Source: Colwellia sp. C2M11 (GTDB lineage Bacteria; Pseudomonadota; Gammaproteobacteria; Enterobacterales; Alteromonadaceae). Taken from it: a stretch of 54,107 nucleotides of DNA. The notes under the pieces are model-generated. The model saw only the letters and a list, made by a program, of their open reading frames with translations. It was not told the origin of the DNA and ran no database searches. The stretch is taken from NCBI RefSeq assembly GCF_018860915.1, contig NZ_JAHKQD010000022.1:1-54107 (forward strand), written 5' to 3'. Both the position numbers and the translations under genes were made by a program. This document shows positions 1-8,502 of the stretch, in pieces. Each line of letters opens with the position of its first letter. The first letter of the stretch is position 1.

Positions 1-508
1 CTTGAGATTTAAAACGCCCTTCCCAGAAATGACCAGTGCAATTGTCTTCTTGATTCGCTTGTGTCGCGATACTTTGGTTGAGTAGGCGCATAAACCAGCT
101 GATGTCCATTAAGCGATGGCGATATACTTCAACCGTTTCAAGCAAAGAAGTCATCAGGTAGTCAGGAATTTCTTCTCCTCGACAATATTGCTGTGTTAAT
201 AATGTGCCTTTAAATAACTGATGCCAACGCTCAAGTACTGCTTTGGTTGACCATCCTTTTGCCGTTTCTTCATCGATAAATAATACCGTATGCGTATGGT
301 TACTCATAATAGCGTAAGCGCAAACATCAATGGCAAACACCTGCGTTAGGCTAAGTAATTTATCCTCTACCCAACCTCGCCTGTGGTCAAAATTTTTCCC
401 TGTATTTTTATCTTCACCGCACAAAAAGGCACGACGAACACAACGAGAAATACAGTGATAATAAGGTGTATCAGCTAAGCTAATAAGTTGTTTTCTGGCA
501 GTTGTCAT
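1..508 (-). CDS. IS200-like / REP-associated tyrosine transposase (Y1 family), 3' part cut by window edge
   Basis: The frame is open from an ATG at 508 to the window edge, giving 169 residues of a longer protein. It starts MTTARKQLISLADTPYYHC, as many single-domain Y1 transposases of marine gammaproteobacteria do. It carries an HxH metal-binding motif (SNHTHTVLF, near residue 70) and ends in the conserved FWEGRFKSQ block. Y1 (HUH) transposases nick single-stranded DNA through a tyrosine; RAYT members act on short palindromic or dispersed repeats and often stay as single chromosomal copies. The catalytic tyrosine helix may lie beyond the edge, so activity cannot be judged. Short repeats lie directly upstream of the gene (575-683). 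The family is clear; RAYT versus a true IS200/IS605 element is unresolved. Confidence 0.85.
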   Translation of the reverse strand, partial: MTTARKQLISLADTPYYHCISRCVRRAFLCGEDKNTGKNFDHRRGWVEDKLLSLTQVFAIDVCAYAIMSNHTHTVLFIDEETAKGWSTKAVLERWHQLFKGTLLTQQYCRGEEIPDYLMTSLLETVEVYRHRLMDISWFMRLLNQSIATQANQEDNCTGHFWEGRFKSQ

Positions 509-574
509 AAAAGACCTCTCACTTACAGGTTATTTATTAAACTTAGTTGAGAAGTCTGTGTTGTTCAAATTTGA

Positions 575-683
575 GCGACTGTCCTTGCTAATATCCTAAT
601 AGGTTAAGCGACTGTCCTTGCTAATAGGTTACTTAAGTTCGGCTTGATTTCTGGAGAGCGTCCATATATGTCCTTGCTAATAG
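575..683 (+). repeat. Three copies of a short repeat upstream of the transposase
   Basis: GCGACTGTCCTTGCTAATA occurs at 575-593 and again at 608-626, a 33-bp period. A shortened copy, TGTCCTTGCTAATAGG, lies at about 669-684. They sit between the transposase start and the tRNA-Ser terminator. They may be the recognition or end repeats of the RAYT-like element, or remnants of older insertions. I see no strong hairpin within a single copy. Confidence 0.6.
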
Positions 684-703
684 GTATATATATAACTAAA
701 AGC

Positions 704-737
704 AAAAAACCCGTTAATCTTTCGATCAACGGGTTTT
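704..737 (-). terminator. Rho-independent terminator of tRNA-Ser
   Basis: On the minus strand AAACCCGTT (728-736) pairs with AACGGGTTT (707-715) around a short loop and is followed by a T run. It lies about 8 bp beyond the tRNA-Ser 3' end. Confidence 0.85.
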
Positions 738-744
738 CTAAACA

Positions 745-832
745 TGGCGGTGAGGGAGGGATTCGAACCCTCGAAGGCTTGCGCCTTACACACTTTCCAG
801 GCGTGCTCCTTCGGCCACTCGGACACCTCACC
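745..832 (-). tRNA. tRNA-Ser(GGA)
   Basis: This is an 88-nt class II tRNA with CCA encoded at 745-747. The acceptor stem GGTGAGG pairs with CCTCACC. The anticodon loop CTGGAAA gives anticodon GGA (codons UCC/UCU). A long variable arm and the T-loop TTCGAAT are present. It is a single-gene unit with its own promoter (849-877) and terminator (704-737). Confidence 0.95.
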
Positions 833-848
833 AGTAACAAGCTGCGCT

Positions 849-877
849 ATAGTAGATAAAAACGAACTAACACGCAA
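849..877 (-). promoter_or_regulatory. Sigma-70 promoter of tRNA-Ser
   Basis: The -35 TTGCGT (872-877) and -10 TACTAT (849-854) are 17 bp apart and followed by a GC-rich discriminator (AGCGCAGC), as is usual for stable-RNA promoters under stringent control. The predicted start is about 10 bp before the mature tRNA. Confidence 0.7.
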
Positions 878-965
878 GCGGAACTCATTAGTAATCGAAC
901 AAAACTGCACAAATGTTTATAATTCACACGGTTATGTTAAGTCTACTCAATGAAGCTAAGCTAAA

Positions 966-2024
966 TTAAGCGTTCCCCTTCACTGCCAGTTTATTTTCTG
1001 CAGCAAAATTTAACATTCTATGTAATGGAACTAAGGCTTTTTTAGCAAGCTCGCTATCGACAGTGATTTCTTTACCTACAGGGCTCTCTAACGCTTCAGC
1101 AATAGACTTTAGGCCATTCATTGCCATCCATGGGCAACTTGCGCAACTACGACATGTAGCTCCATTACCACCCGTTGGTGCTGCAACAAAAGTTTTATCT
1201 GGATTAGCTTGTTCCATTTTGTAAAAAATACCCTGATCAGTCGCCACAATAAAGTGTTGATTTGGCATTTCTTGGCTAGCTTTTATCAATTGACTGGTTG
1301 AGCCTACGGCATCAGCTAATGCGACTACATTAGCCGGTGACTCAGGATGAACTAATACCGCAGCATCAGGATATTGAATTTTTAAATCTCGTAAAGCTTT
1401 CGCTTTAAATTCATCATGAACAATACAAGCGCCCTGCCACATTAACATTTGAGCACCTGTTTCTTTTTCAATATAGGCACCTAAATGACGATCTGGCCCC
1501 CATAAGATAGGCTTTCCTTCGCTTTCTAGCATTTCAACAATTTCTAACGCAATACTTGACGTAACAACCCAATCAGCACGGGCTTTAACAGCCGCAGAAG
1601 TATTAGCGTATACAACAACAGTATGATCAGGATGTTGATCACAGAATGCGGAAAACTCTTCAATAGGACAACCTAGATCTAATGAACAAGTTGCCTCTAG
1701 CTCAGGCATTAGCACTGTTTTTTCTGGGGTTAAAATCTTTGCGGTTTCCCCCATAAACTTAACACCTGCAACAATTAAAGTGTCTGCTGGATGTTGATTA
1801 CCAAAACGTGCCATTTCTAAAGAATCAGCAACACAGCCCCCTGTTTCTTCAGCAAGCGCTTGAATTTCGGGATCAGTGTAATAATGAGCGACTAAAACTG
1901 CATTTTTTTCAATTAATAATGCTTTAATTCTCGCAATATATTGTGCTTTTTCATCATTATTTAATAATTCAGGTTTCGCTGGAAATTGAAAATCAAAATC
2001 AACAGCTGCATTAATTTGGCTCAT
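966..2024 (-). CDS. nadA: Quinolinate synthase A
   Basis: NadA condenses iminoaspartate (from NadB) with dihydroxyacetone phosphate to quinolinate in de novo NAD synthesis, using an oxygen-sensitive [4Fe-4S] cluster. The 352-residue length is normal. The three cluster cysteines fall at C113 (EATCSLD), C200 (QGACIVH) and C297 (in CRSCASCPW), the same numbers as I recall for E. coli NadA. The N-terminal [12 protein letters not shown] block and the HPESP motif are also present. The ATG at 2024 is the natural start. It lies downstream of the tRNA-Lys array on the same strand, as in E. coli. Confidence 0.97.
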   Translation of the reverse strand: MSQINAAVDFDFQFPAKPELLNNDEKAQYIARIKALLIEKNAVLVAHYYTDPEIQALAEETGGCVADSLEMARFGNQHPADTLIVAGVKFMGETAKILTPEKTVLMPELEATCSLDLGCPIEEFSAFCDQHPDHTVVVYANTSAAVKARADWVVTSSIALEIVEMLESEGKPILWGPDRHLGAYIEKETGAQMLMWQGACIVHDEFKAKALRDLKIQYPDAAVLVHPESPANVVALADAVGSTSQLIKASQEMPNQHFIVATDQGIFYKMEQANPDKTFVAAPTGGNGATCRSCASCPWMAMNGLKSIAEALESPVGKEITVDSELAKKALVPLHRMLNFAAENKLAVKGNA

Positions 2025-2200
2025 TTTAGCTCTCTATATATAACAAGTATAAATGTCTTTAAACGGCGTAATTATAAGGGAACGACTAAGTAATGTGTAG
2101 TACTTTGAACGATTAGCCCCGAGTTTAAAAGCTTGTAAAAGACTAATAAGATATAAAGCAGTATTCTTTGTTAAAAGATTTACAAGTATTGGAATAGTTG

Positions 2201-2264
2201 CTTGACCGTAAATGTTCGAACATTAGATTACTTGATTGAGCAGTTAAAAGCCTGATCTTGGTTT
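2201..2264 (-). pseudogene. Decayed tRNA-Lys relic R1 (most degenerate)
   Basis: On the plus strand a T-arm-like TGTTCGAACA is followed by ...TTACTTGATTGAG...GTTAAAAGCC..., matching relics R2 and R3 in order and spacing. The acceptor strand is eroded and the 5' half is missing. Apart from these relics the stretch 2025-2394 holds only the nadA upstream region, and I see no coding potential in it. Confidence 0.5.
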
Positions 2265-2299
2265 GGTTTATTTGTAAGAACTGAAGAAGTATAAAAAAG

Positions 2300-2363
2300 T
2301 GGTCGGCCGTGAAGAATTTAAACCTTCGACTAACTTGATTTAGTTGGTTAAAAGCCAAGGCTT
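2300..2363 (-). pseudogene. Truncated tRNA-Lys relic R2
   Basis: It keeps CCA, the 3' acceptor strand, the T-stem and the CTTTTAA anticodon loop. The T-loop reads TTTAAAT instead of TTCAAAT, losing the invariant C. About 10 extra nt (TAACTTGATTTAG on the plus strand) replace part of the variable region. The 5' half (D-arm and 5' acceptor) is replaced by unrelated sequence, so it cannot fold as a tRNA. Confidence 0.75.
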
Positions 2364-2394
2364 ATTTTTTGGTACTTAAAAGCTATAAGAAAAG

Positions 2395-2470
2395 TGGTCG
2401 GCCGTGAAGGATTTGAACCTTCGACAAATTGGTTAAAAGCCAACTGCTCTACCAACTGAGCTAACGGCCG
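2395..2470 (-). tRNA. tRNA-Lys(TTT), array copy 1
   Basis: 76 nt with encoded CCA. The acceptor stem CGGCCGT pairs with ACGGCCG, with discriminator A. Anticodon loop CTTTTAA, T-loop TTCAAAT. It is the last intact gene of the minus-strand array and is identical in sequence to the four other copies. Confidence 0.95.
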
Positions 2471-2568
2471 ACATATTGTGATATTGGAATAAATCCAAGC
2501 TAACTTTTAAACTCGTTAGTAGAGTGATTTTCCTTTAAAACTATCTTTAAAAGAATATTTTTAAAAAG

Positions 2569-2634
2569 TGGTCGGCCGTGAAGGATTTAAACCTTCGACT
2601 AACTTGATTTAGTTGGTTAAAAGCCTTGGCTTTG
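2569..2634 (-). pseudogene. Truncated tRNA-Lys relic R3
   Basis: Same architecture as R2: an intact 3' acceptor strand and T-stem, a mutated T-loop (TTTAAAT), the same inserted TAACTTGATTTAG segment, and a missing 5' half. In its place is a short hairpin (AAAGCC / GGCTTT) that overlaps the former anticodon stem. Confidence 0.75.
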
Positions 2635-2669
2635 ATATATTCAGTTATTGGAGATTGTTGTAGAAAAAG

Positions 2670-2745
2670 TGGTCGGCCGTGAAGGATTTGAACCTTCGAC
2701 AAATTGGTTAAAAGCCAACTGCTCTACCAACTGAGCTAACGGCCG
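2670..2745 (-). tRNA. tRNA-Lys(TTT), array copy 2
   Basis: 76-nt gene identical to copy 1. Both are followed on the plus strand by the same 98-bp spacer (2471-2568 and 2746-2843). Confidence 0.95.
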
Positions 2746-2843
2746 ACATATTGTGATATTGGAATAAATCCAAGCTAACTTTTAAACTCGTTAGTAGAGT
2801 GATTTTCCTTTAAAACTATCTTTAAAAGAATATTTTTAAAAAG

Positions 2844-2919
2844 TGGTCGGCCGTGAAGGATTTGAACCTTCGACAAATTGGTTAAAAGCCAACTGCTCTA
2901 CCAACTGAGCTAACGGCCG
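2844..2919 (-). tRNA. tRNA-Lys(TTT), array copy 3
   Basis: 76-nt gene identical to the other copies: anticodon TTT, encoded CCA. It lies between the duplicated spacer and relic R4. Confidence 0.95.
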
Positions 2920-3007
2920 ACATATTGTATTATTGGAATAAATCCCAACCTATCTTTTAAACTCGATAGAAGAGTGCTTTATTCAAAATAATTCATTTTG
3001 AATAAAA

Positions 3008-3079
3008 GGTCAGTTTTGAAGGATATAAAGCTTCATCTAACTTAAACTAGAAAATTAAAGGTTAAACCTTAATTTTGAT
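3008..3079 (-). pseudogene. Heavily decayed tRNA-Lys relic R4
   Basis: The plus strand reads GGTCAGTTTTGAAGGATATAA and onward and aligns end to end with R3, including the inserted segment (TAACTTAAACTAG). Substitutions affect every arm. A short hairpin at the former anticodon stem is retained as AAGG / CCTT with a changed sequence. Confidence 0.6.
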
Positions 3080-3094
3080 AATCTAAAATCAAAG

Positions 3095-3170
3095 TGGTCG
3101 GCCGTGAAGGATTTGAACCTTCGACAAATTGGTTAAAAGCCAACTGCTCTACCAACTGAGCTAACGGCCG
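3095..3170 (-). tRNA. tRNA-Lys(TTT), array copy 4
   Basis: 76-nt gene identical to the other copies, with complete acceptor, D, anticodon (TTT) and T arms and encoded CCA. Confidence 0.95.
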
Positions 3171-3268
3171 ACATATTGTGATATTGGAATAAATTCCAAC
3201 CTAACTTTTAAACTCGTTAGTAGAGTGTTTTTCTTTTAAAACTATTTAAAAGAAACATTTTAAAAAAT

Positions 3269-3344
3269 TGGTCGGCCGTGAAGGATTTGAACCTTCGACA
3301 AATTGGTTAAAAGCCAACTGCTCTACCAACTGAGCTAACGGCCG
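3269..3344 (-). tRNA. tRNA-Lys(TTT), array copy 5 (promoter-proximal)
   Basis: 76-nt gene identical to the other copies. It is the first gene after the array promoter at 3381-3408, with a short leader. Confidence 0.95.
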
Positions 3345-3380
3345 ACATTGCGTTAAGGTTGGTGCCTCAACGCGCCGCAT

Positions 3381-3408
3381 ATAATACTGATATATAAATT
3401 TAGTGCAA
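3381..3408 (-). promoter_or_regulatory. Promoter of the tRNA-Lys array
   Basis: -35 TTGCAC (3403-3408), 16-bp spacer, -10 TATTAT (3381-3386), followed by the GC-rich discriminator ATGCGGCGCG (3371-3380), a hallmark of ppGpp/DksA-controlled stable-RNA promoters. It lies in the 172-bp gap after cpoB. Confidence 0.7.
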
Positions 3409-3516
3409 GAATAAATTTACTTTTTTTCACTATTATACATTGTTTGATTAAAAACAAAGCACATTGCTAGTTTTGTCAACAACAAAAATAGCAATAGTCT
3501 TTAAACTAGCAAAGGC

Positions 3517-4308
3517 TTAGTTTAGTTTATTTAACCGAGGTTTTGCTAATTGTGCTGAAGTTGACTCAGGATATTCACTTAACAGTTGACGATATAGCTG
3601 CTTAGCTTTATTGTCATTTTTTTGTTGTTGTGCAACCATAGCTAATTTTAACAGTGCATCAGGTCTTTTACTTGAGTCTTTAAATTGCTCAACAACAATA
3701 GAAAATTCTTGTTCAGCTTCAGATAACTTACCTTTATTAAACAACAACTGCCCTAACCAATAATGTGAATTAGGCGCATAAGTTGACTGAGGATATGCCT
3801 TATTAAAGCTGTGAAACTCAGAAATTGCCTGTTCATATCGCTTATCTTTTAGCACCAAATTAAGTGCTTTATCATAAGCTTCATTCTCAGTTAAATCATC
3901 ACTATAATTTTTGGTAACCGCCGGCAAATTAACCACCGTAGTACTAGCAGCTTGTGAGGTTGACTGCAAAGCCGCACTTACTCGTCTATCTAGCTCTTGA
4001 TATAACTCTCGCTGTCTTTCAAGTACTTGAGATAGTTGATGTGTATGTAACTCAGTTACACCACGTAATTCATTAACTTGATTTTGTAAATCATCAAGCT
4101 GACTTTGAATATTTACTTGCGCTCGATTACGAGAGTCAAGTTTTCGCTCAACATTAGCCAATTGCTCTGTTAATGAACCTTTATTTTGTTTTTCACTCGA
4201 TGCAGAGCTTACATCAATAACTGGCGCTTGAGCCGCTAGCACAACTGAGGTACTAGCAGTCAAAATTAAGCCAAATAAAACCGCTCTATTTGAAAGGGTT
4301 AGTTTCAT
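3517..4308 (-). CDS. cpoB: Cell division coordinator CpoB (Tol-Pal system protein YbgF)
   Basis: Periplasmic protein of 263 residues. In E. coli, CpoB binds TolA and links outer-membrane constriction by Tol-Pal to PBP1B-driven septal peptidoglycan synthesis. A signal peptide ends near AQA (about residue 27). An N-terminal trimerising coiled coil spans about 40-105 (QLANVERKLDSRNRAQ and onward). The C-terminal part (about 140-263) holds TPR-like repeats (YEQAISEF, YWLGQLLFNKG, AEQEFSIV, DALLKLAMV). It is the last gene of the tol-pal operon, as in most gammaproteobacteria. Confidence 0.93.
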   Translation of the reverse strand: MKLTLSNRAVLFGLILTASTSVVLAAQAPVIDVSSASSEKQNKGSLTEQLANVERKLDSRNRAQVNIQSQLDDLQNQVNELRGVTELHTHQLSQVLERQRELYQELDRRVSAALQSTSQAASTTVVNLPAVTKNYSDDLTENEAYDKALNLVLKDKRYEQAISEFHSFNKAYPQSTYAPNSHYWLGQLLFNKGKLSEAEQEFSIVVEQFKDSSKRPDALLKLAMVAQQQKNDNKAKQLYRQLLSEYPESTSAQLAKPRLNKLN

Positions 4309-4376
4309 TTTTTTTCCGATTATATTTATTTAAAGTTCGCTATGCAGTTCTGATGCATAGCGTTTAATAAATAGTT

Positions 4377-4925
4377 TTAGTATACAATTACCGCACGGCG
4401 ATTTTTAGAAAAAGCTTCTTCAGATCTATCTTTGATCATTGGCTTTTCTTCACCATAGCTTACAATTGATAATTGATCTGCCGATACACCCATGTTTTCT
4501 AAATAAGTTACAACAGCTTTAGCACGACGCTCACTTAATGCAATATTGTACTCAGGTGTGCCACGTTCATCAGCATGACCTTCAATTAGTACTTTCACAC
4601 CTGGGTTAGCATTTAAGAATTTAGCATGAGCATTCAATATGTCTGAAAATTCACTGCTAACACTTGAAACATCAAAACCAAAATAAATAATATGTTCAGA
4701 ACGTAACATAGCTAATTGTTGACGTTCTTGCTCTTTAATTTCAGCAGCTCGTTTAGCAGCTTGAACTCTTACAGCTTCTTCAGCTGCTGCTTGCTGCTCT
4801 TGTACCATTTCAACGTTACTATCAACGCTTACTTGCTCGTCTGATGAATCATTAGAGCTACAAGCCGCTAGTGCTAGCATTGGTAAAGCGATAGCTACAT
4901 TTTTAAGTGTTTTATTTAAAATCAT
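4377..4925 (-). CDS. pal: Peptidoglycan-associated lipoprotein Pal
   Basis: Outer-membrane lipoprotein of 182 residues that binds peptidoglycan and the TolB/TolA machine to pull the outer membrane inward at division. A lipoprotein signal peptide ends in the lipobox LAAC (C22). A charged helical linker spans about 35-75. The C-terminal OmpA-like domain has IYFGFD, IEGHADERGTPEYNIALSER and the SYGEEKP block, which hold the diaminopimelate-binding Asp and Arg residues. It sits between tolB and cpoB. Confidence 0.96.
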   Translation of the reverse strand: MILNKTLKNVAIALPMLALAACSSNDSSDEQVSVDSNVEMVQEQQAAAEEAVRVQAAKRAAEIKEQERQQLAMLRSEHIIYFGFDVSSVSSEFSDILNAHAKFLNANPGVKVLIEGHADERGTPEYNIALSERRAKAVVTYLENMGVSADQLSIVSYGEEKPMIKDRSEEAFSKNRRAVIVY

Positions 4926-5016
4926 ATTATTTTTTTCCTTATTTTACAAAAGTGTAATTTTAATTTTTTCTTTCTTTTTTATATAATAAATAGTTTTTTA
5001 TTTAATAACTATCACT

Positions 5017-6360
5017 TTACAAAAACGGTGACCAAGCAGGTGACTTAACTTGACCATCAAGAGCCGGTAGACGTGCTTTAAAGCGACCATCAACTGACAC
5101 TAACCCAAGTACCTGCCTATTATTATGCAAGGTACTATATATTATCATTCCACCATTAGGTGAAACACTTGGTGACTCATCTAACCTAGTTTTCGTTAGC
5201 ACTTGAAATAAACCTGAGTCTAATTCTTGCTTCGCTAAACGATATTGACCACGAGTTCTATTAACCATGATTAATTGTTTATTATCAGGCGTAATAGAGC
5301 CACCTAGATTCATTTCACCATTAAAAGTGAGACGCCTAACTTTCCCATCGATTAAATTTACGCGATATAGTTGCGGTTTACCACCCCGTTCTGAACTAAA
5401 TATTAAAGAATTTCCATTTGGTGCCCAACTTGGCTCGGTATCTATCGCTCTATTACGCGTTACTCGACGTAATGTTTTTGTTGCTAAAGTCATGACATAC
5501 AGGTCAGGATTACCGTCTTTTGATAAAACCATCGCCATTTTTTTGCCATCAGGAGAAAAGCGTGGCGCACTATTAATACCGTCATACGAGCTTATAAGCT
5601 GACGTTCACCTGTATAAATATTAATAGTATGAATTTGTGCTTGTCTATTCTCAAAAGAGACATAAGCTAATTGCTCGCCATCAGGATGCCATGAAGGAGA
5701 CATAAGTGGTTCATTAGAGCTTAATAATACTTGTTCATTAAAGCCATCATAATCGGCAAAAGCTAACTGATAAGGAAAGTTTCCTCCATCTCTAACAATA
5801 ACGTAAGCAATTTGTGTTAAAAACGCACCTTTTGTGCCGGTAAGTGACTCATATACTGCATTACTAATAGTGTGTGCATAGCGGCGAAACTGTTCACTAC
5901 CAATTTGTGCGCTACTTTGGCTTAAAATATGATCTTCTGTTTGTACCAATTCACCATTACTCAACATAGATGTTTGTCCGCCAGTAACTTGTCCACGAAT
6001 AACATCAACTAATTGATAGCTCACTCGATACTGTCCTAAGCTAACTTCATCTATTGTGCCTGTAATAATAGCTTCTACACCAATACTAGCCCACGCACTG
6101 TAATCAATATTTGTTGCTGAAGTAGGCAGTTGAGGGAATTTACTTTGACTAATGGGATTAAACTTACCACTGCGTAATAAATCATCGCTAATGACTTTTG
6201 ACACTTGTTCTGGAAGCTCCCCTGCTCCCCTCCATTGAAATGGAACAACCGCAATAGGTCTTGCACTATCAACACCTCCAGTGATCACAATTTCGAGTGT
6301 AGCCATCGCTGAGGTAGAGAGTAAGGTTATAAAAATTCCAAGTAATAATTTAATTTTCAT
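5017..6360 (-). CDS. tolB: Tol-Pal system translocation protein TolB
   Basis: Periplasmic protein of 447 residues with a signal peptide ending near SAMA (about residue 20). An N-terminal alpha/beta domain (about 25-165) precedes a six-bladed beta-propeller made of PD40/WD40-like repeats ([62 protein letters not shown]). TolB binds Pal and hands it over to TolA. It is 83 bp downstream of tolA and 91 bp upstream of pal on the same strand. Confidence 0.96.
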   Translation of the reverse strand: MKIKLLLGIFITLLSTSAMATLEIVITGGVDSARPIAVVPFQWRGAGELPEQVSKVISDDLLRSGKFNPISQSKFPQLPTSATNIDYSAWASIGVEAIITGTIDEVSLGQYRVSYQLVDVIRGQVTGGQTSMLSNGELVQTEDHILSQSSAQIGSEQFRRYAHTISNAVYESLTGTKGAFLTQIAYVIVRDGGNFPYQLAFADYDGFNEQVLLSSNEPLMSPSWHPDGEQLAYVSFENRQAQIHTINIYTGERQLISSYDGINSAPRFSPDGKKMAMVLSKDGNPDLYVMTLATKTLRRVTRNRAIDTEPSWAPNGNSLIFSSERGGKPQLYRVNLIDGKVRRLTFNGEMNLGGSITPDNKQLIMVNRTRGQYRLAKQELDSGLFQVLTKTRLDESPSVSPNGGMIIYSTLHNNRQVLGLVSVDGRFKARLPALDGQVKSPAWSPFL

Positions 6361-6443
6361 ATTTTTCTATTTAATCCAGTTCTGTTAATTTTTTGAGAGT
6401 TATTGAACAAGCTATTTTAAATTTATTTTGTTTTCATCCAAAA

Positions 6444-7376
6444 TTAGAATTCAGGCACAACAGTAACACCAATATTACGCATTTCTTTAAATACTTCAGG
6501 ATCTTTAGAAACAGGCAGTGTACCTGCTTTATATACAGCCCTTTTAGCCGCTTCACATACTACAGTATCACCGCTAACGTTTTTAACTTGTGTAACAAAG
6601 CCTGAAGGCGCAAGACTGATCATCAATTTACAAGACTTACCCTCCATTGTTGATCGATCATTAATCATATTTTGATCAATAACATTAGTAATAAGCGCTG
6701 CATAGCGTTGTATTTCCGACATCATTTGTTGCTGACGAGCCTTATTACGTGTGGCCATTTCAGCGGCCATTTGCTCAGCAATTATTTTTTCTTGTGCGGC
6801 CCTTTGCGCAGCTTCTTGCTCTTTGCGTTTACGCTCTGCTATTTGCTTTTTACGAAGCTCTTCCGCTTTTTTGGCTTCAGCTTCAGCAGCTAACCTTTTA
6901 GAACGAGCTTTTGCTGCCGCCTCTTCCGCTTTTTTCTGTTCTTGTTCTTTTTGTTTTCTCACTTTCTCCGCATTTTTCGCTTTCGTATTAGCTTCTTGCG
7001 CTGCTTTATCTGCTTTTTTCTTTTCTTGTTCTTTAATCTTACGCTGTTTTTCTAATTTCTTTATCCGCGCTTCTTCTTGTGCTCTACGCTTCTTAGCATC
7101 ATTGGCACGCTTTTCTATTTCTTCAATTCGTTTTTTCTCTGCTGATTGTTCATCCGCTTTTTGTTTTTTTATCTCATTTATCGCTTTTTGTAATTTTGCC
7201 CCATCAACAACCGTTGCTTCTATCGGCTTAACTTCTTGCGCAATTGAAGCACTTGCTTTGGGCTTTATTTCGCTATTAAAGTCTCCCATAAAAAGAACAA
7301 CGATCAAACCTACATGCAAGGTTAAACTTAGCCAAATAGCTTTAATGAAAGTGCTCTTGTTATATTTTTGCGTCAC
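6444..7376 (-). CDS. tolA: Tol-Pal system protein TolA
   Basis: TolA spans the periplasm and transmits proton-motive energy from TolQR to TolB/Pal. The 310 residues hold one N-terminal transmembrane helix (about 13-32), a long Ala/Lys/Glu-rich helix (about 60-215), and a C-terminal globular domain (about 220-310). That domain has a cysteine pair (GKSCKLMI and DTVVCEAA) as in TolA domain III. The skewed composition opens a long frame on the opposite strand that is not a gene. tolR ends one base before it. Confidence 0.94.
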   Translation of the reverse strand: MTQKYNKSTFIKAIWLSLTLHVGLIVVLFMGDFNSEIKPKASASIAQEVKPIEATVVDGAKLQKAINEIKKQKADEQSAEKKRIEEIEKRANDAKKRRAQEEARIKKLEKQRKIKEQEKKKADKAAQEANTKAKNAEKVRKQKEQEQKKAEEAAAKARSKRLAAEAEAKKAEELRKKQIAERKRKEQEAAQRAAQEKIIAEQMAAEMATRNKARQQQMMSEIQRYAALITNVIDQNMINDRSTMEGKSCKLMISLAPSGFVTQVKNVSGDTVVCEAAKRAVYKAGTLPVSKDPEVFKEMRNIGVTVVPEF

Positions 7377-7377
7377 T

Positions 7378-7803
7378 TTAATTCTCCAACGGTTCTGTCA
7401 TTAAACCCACCGATGGTACACCTGCAACATTTTGTAGTAATACCATTAACTGAATAACTGCATCATATGAAACAGCACCATCTCCATTAACAACAACCGG
7501 TGTATCAGGGTTTACCAATAAATGTGCTTTCACTAACGTAGCAACTTCTTCAGCTGAAAGTGGCTCTTTATCATTAGCACCCAAAGTAATATAGTATCGC
7601 CCTTGAGCATCAACTGAAGCGACCAATGGCGGTTTAGTATCTTTATCTAATGGCTCAGCATCTGCTTGAGGTAAATCAACCTTAACCCCTTGCGTAATGA
7701 GTGGCGCTGTCACCATAAAAATAATCAATAATACCAACATAACATCAATATATGGAACAACGTTGATTTCAGCAACTTTTCGGCGTCTAACTCTGTTATA
7801 CAT
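7378..7803 (-). CDS. tolR: Tol-Pal system protein TolR
   Basis: ExbD/TolR family inner-membrane protein of 141 residues. The single transmembrane helix (about 17-38) carries the proton-channel aspartate D20 (PYIDVMLVLLIIFMV). A periplasmic domain follows that dimerises and binds peptidoglycan. With TolQ it forms the proton-driven motor acting on TolA. It is 15 bp after tolQ and 1 bp before tolA, consistent with one transcript. Confidence 0.96.
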   Translation of the reverse strand: MYNRVRRRKVAEINVVPYIDVMLVLLIIFMVTAPLITQGVKVDLPQADAEPLDKDTKPPLVASVDAQGRYYITLGANDKEPLSAEEVATLVKAHLLVNPDTPVVVNGDGAVSYDAVIQLMVLLQNVAGVPSVGLMTEPLEN

Positions 7804-7818
7804 AAAATACGCCCTTAT

Positions 7819-8502
7819 TTATTCTGGCTTACTAACAACAGTTTGTCGTTGTAAAATACTCGCAAACTCTTCCATAAAATTACCGTAACTATTTTCAAGT
7901 TTTTCTACTTTATGGCTAAATCGGTTAAAAGCCATTACGGCAGGAATGGCGGCAAAAAGCCCCATAGCTGTTGCAATAAGCGCTTCAGCGATACCAGGAG
8001 CTACCATCGCTAATGTGGCTTGTTGCACCGACCCCAAACCAATAAATGAATTCATAATACCCCACACAGTGCCGAACAATCCGATATACGGACTAATAGA
8101 GCCGACTGTCGCCATAAAAGGTAAATGTGTTTCTAAGTTGTCAACTTCTCGTGATAGTGCAACACGCATAGCACGTTGGGTGCCATCAATAATCATAGTT
8201 GGATTATCAATGTGACTTTTACGTAAACGCGCAAACTCTTTAAAGCCTGCAACAAATAAATTTTCAACGCCTTGAACTTCGTTCTTAGTTGATATTTCAT
8301 TATAAAGTTTACTTAAATCGGCACCACTCCAAAACTTGTCTTCAAAGTTTTTTAATTGTTGTGTCGCTAAGCTAAGCGCTTGTCGACGCTGAAAGATCAT
8401 CGCCCAGCAAGCCACAGAAAAGCCTAACAACACTAACATAACAAATTTAACCAATATACTGGCTTCTAAGATGAGTTCAACAATTGAAAGTTCAGCAGAC
8501 AC
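7819..8502 (-). CDS. tolQ: Tol-Pal system protein TolQ
   Basis: MotA/TolQ/ExbB family proton-channel subunit of 227 residues with three transmembrane segments: about 15-35, and a pair at about 135-155 and 170-190. The conserved stretch [13 protein letters not shown] lies in the second helix. It forms the stator ring around TolR. The first 11 bp overlap the end of ybgC. Confidence 0.96.
   Translation of the reverse strand: MSAELSIVELILEASILVKFVMLVLLGFSVACWAMIFQRRQALSLATQQLKNFEDKFWSGADLSKLYNEISTKNEVQGVENLFVAGFKEFARLRKSHIDNPTMIIDGTQRAMRVALSREVDNLETHLPFMATVGSISPYIGLFGTVWGIMNSFIGLGSVQQATLAMVAPGIAEALIATAMGLFAAIPAVMAFNRFSHKVEKLENSYGNFMEEFASILQRQTVVSKPE

Larger units (their letters stand above)
2390..2863. 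repeat. 199-bp exact direct repeat in the tRNA-Lys array
   Basis: Positions 2390-2588 are identical to 2665-2863 (offset 275 bp). The repeat spans a whole tRNA-Lys gene, a 98-bp spacer and the first 20 bp of the next unit. Identity breaks where one copy enters relic R3 and the other enters an intact gene. This implies a recent tandem duplication or gene conversion. Confidence 0.85.

Noticed and set aside
644..953. Short frames over tRNA-Ser on both strands
   Set aside because: They translate the tRNA itself and its terminator; structure and conservation belong to the tRNA.
2143..2358. 71-codon minus-strand frame
   Set aside because: It runs through tRNA-Lys relics R1 and R2 and has no protein-like features.
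2395..3344. Regular repeats that could be mistaken for a CRISPR array
   Set aside because: The repeat unit is a complete 76-nt tRNA-Lys; spacers are related to each other, and no cas genes are present.
6751..7404. Open frame of 217 codons on the plus strand opposite tolA
   Set aside because: Mirror image of the repetitive Ala/Lys/Glu codons of tolA; composition is Ser/Ala/Phe/Cys-rich, and there is no sign of an independent gene.
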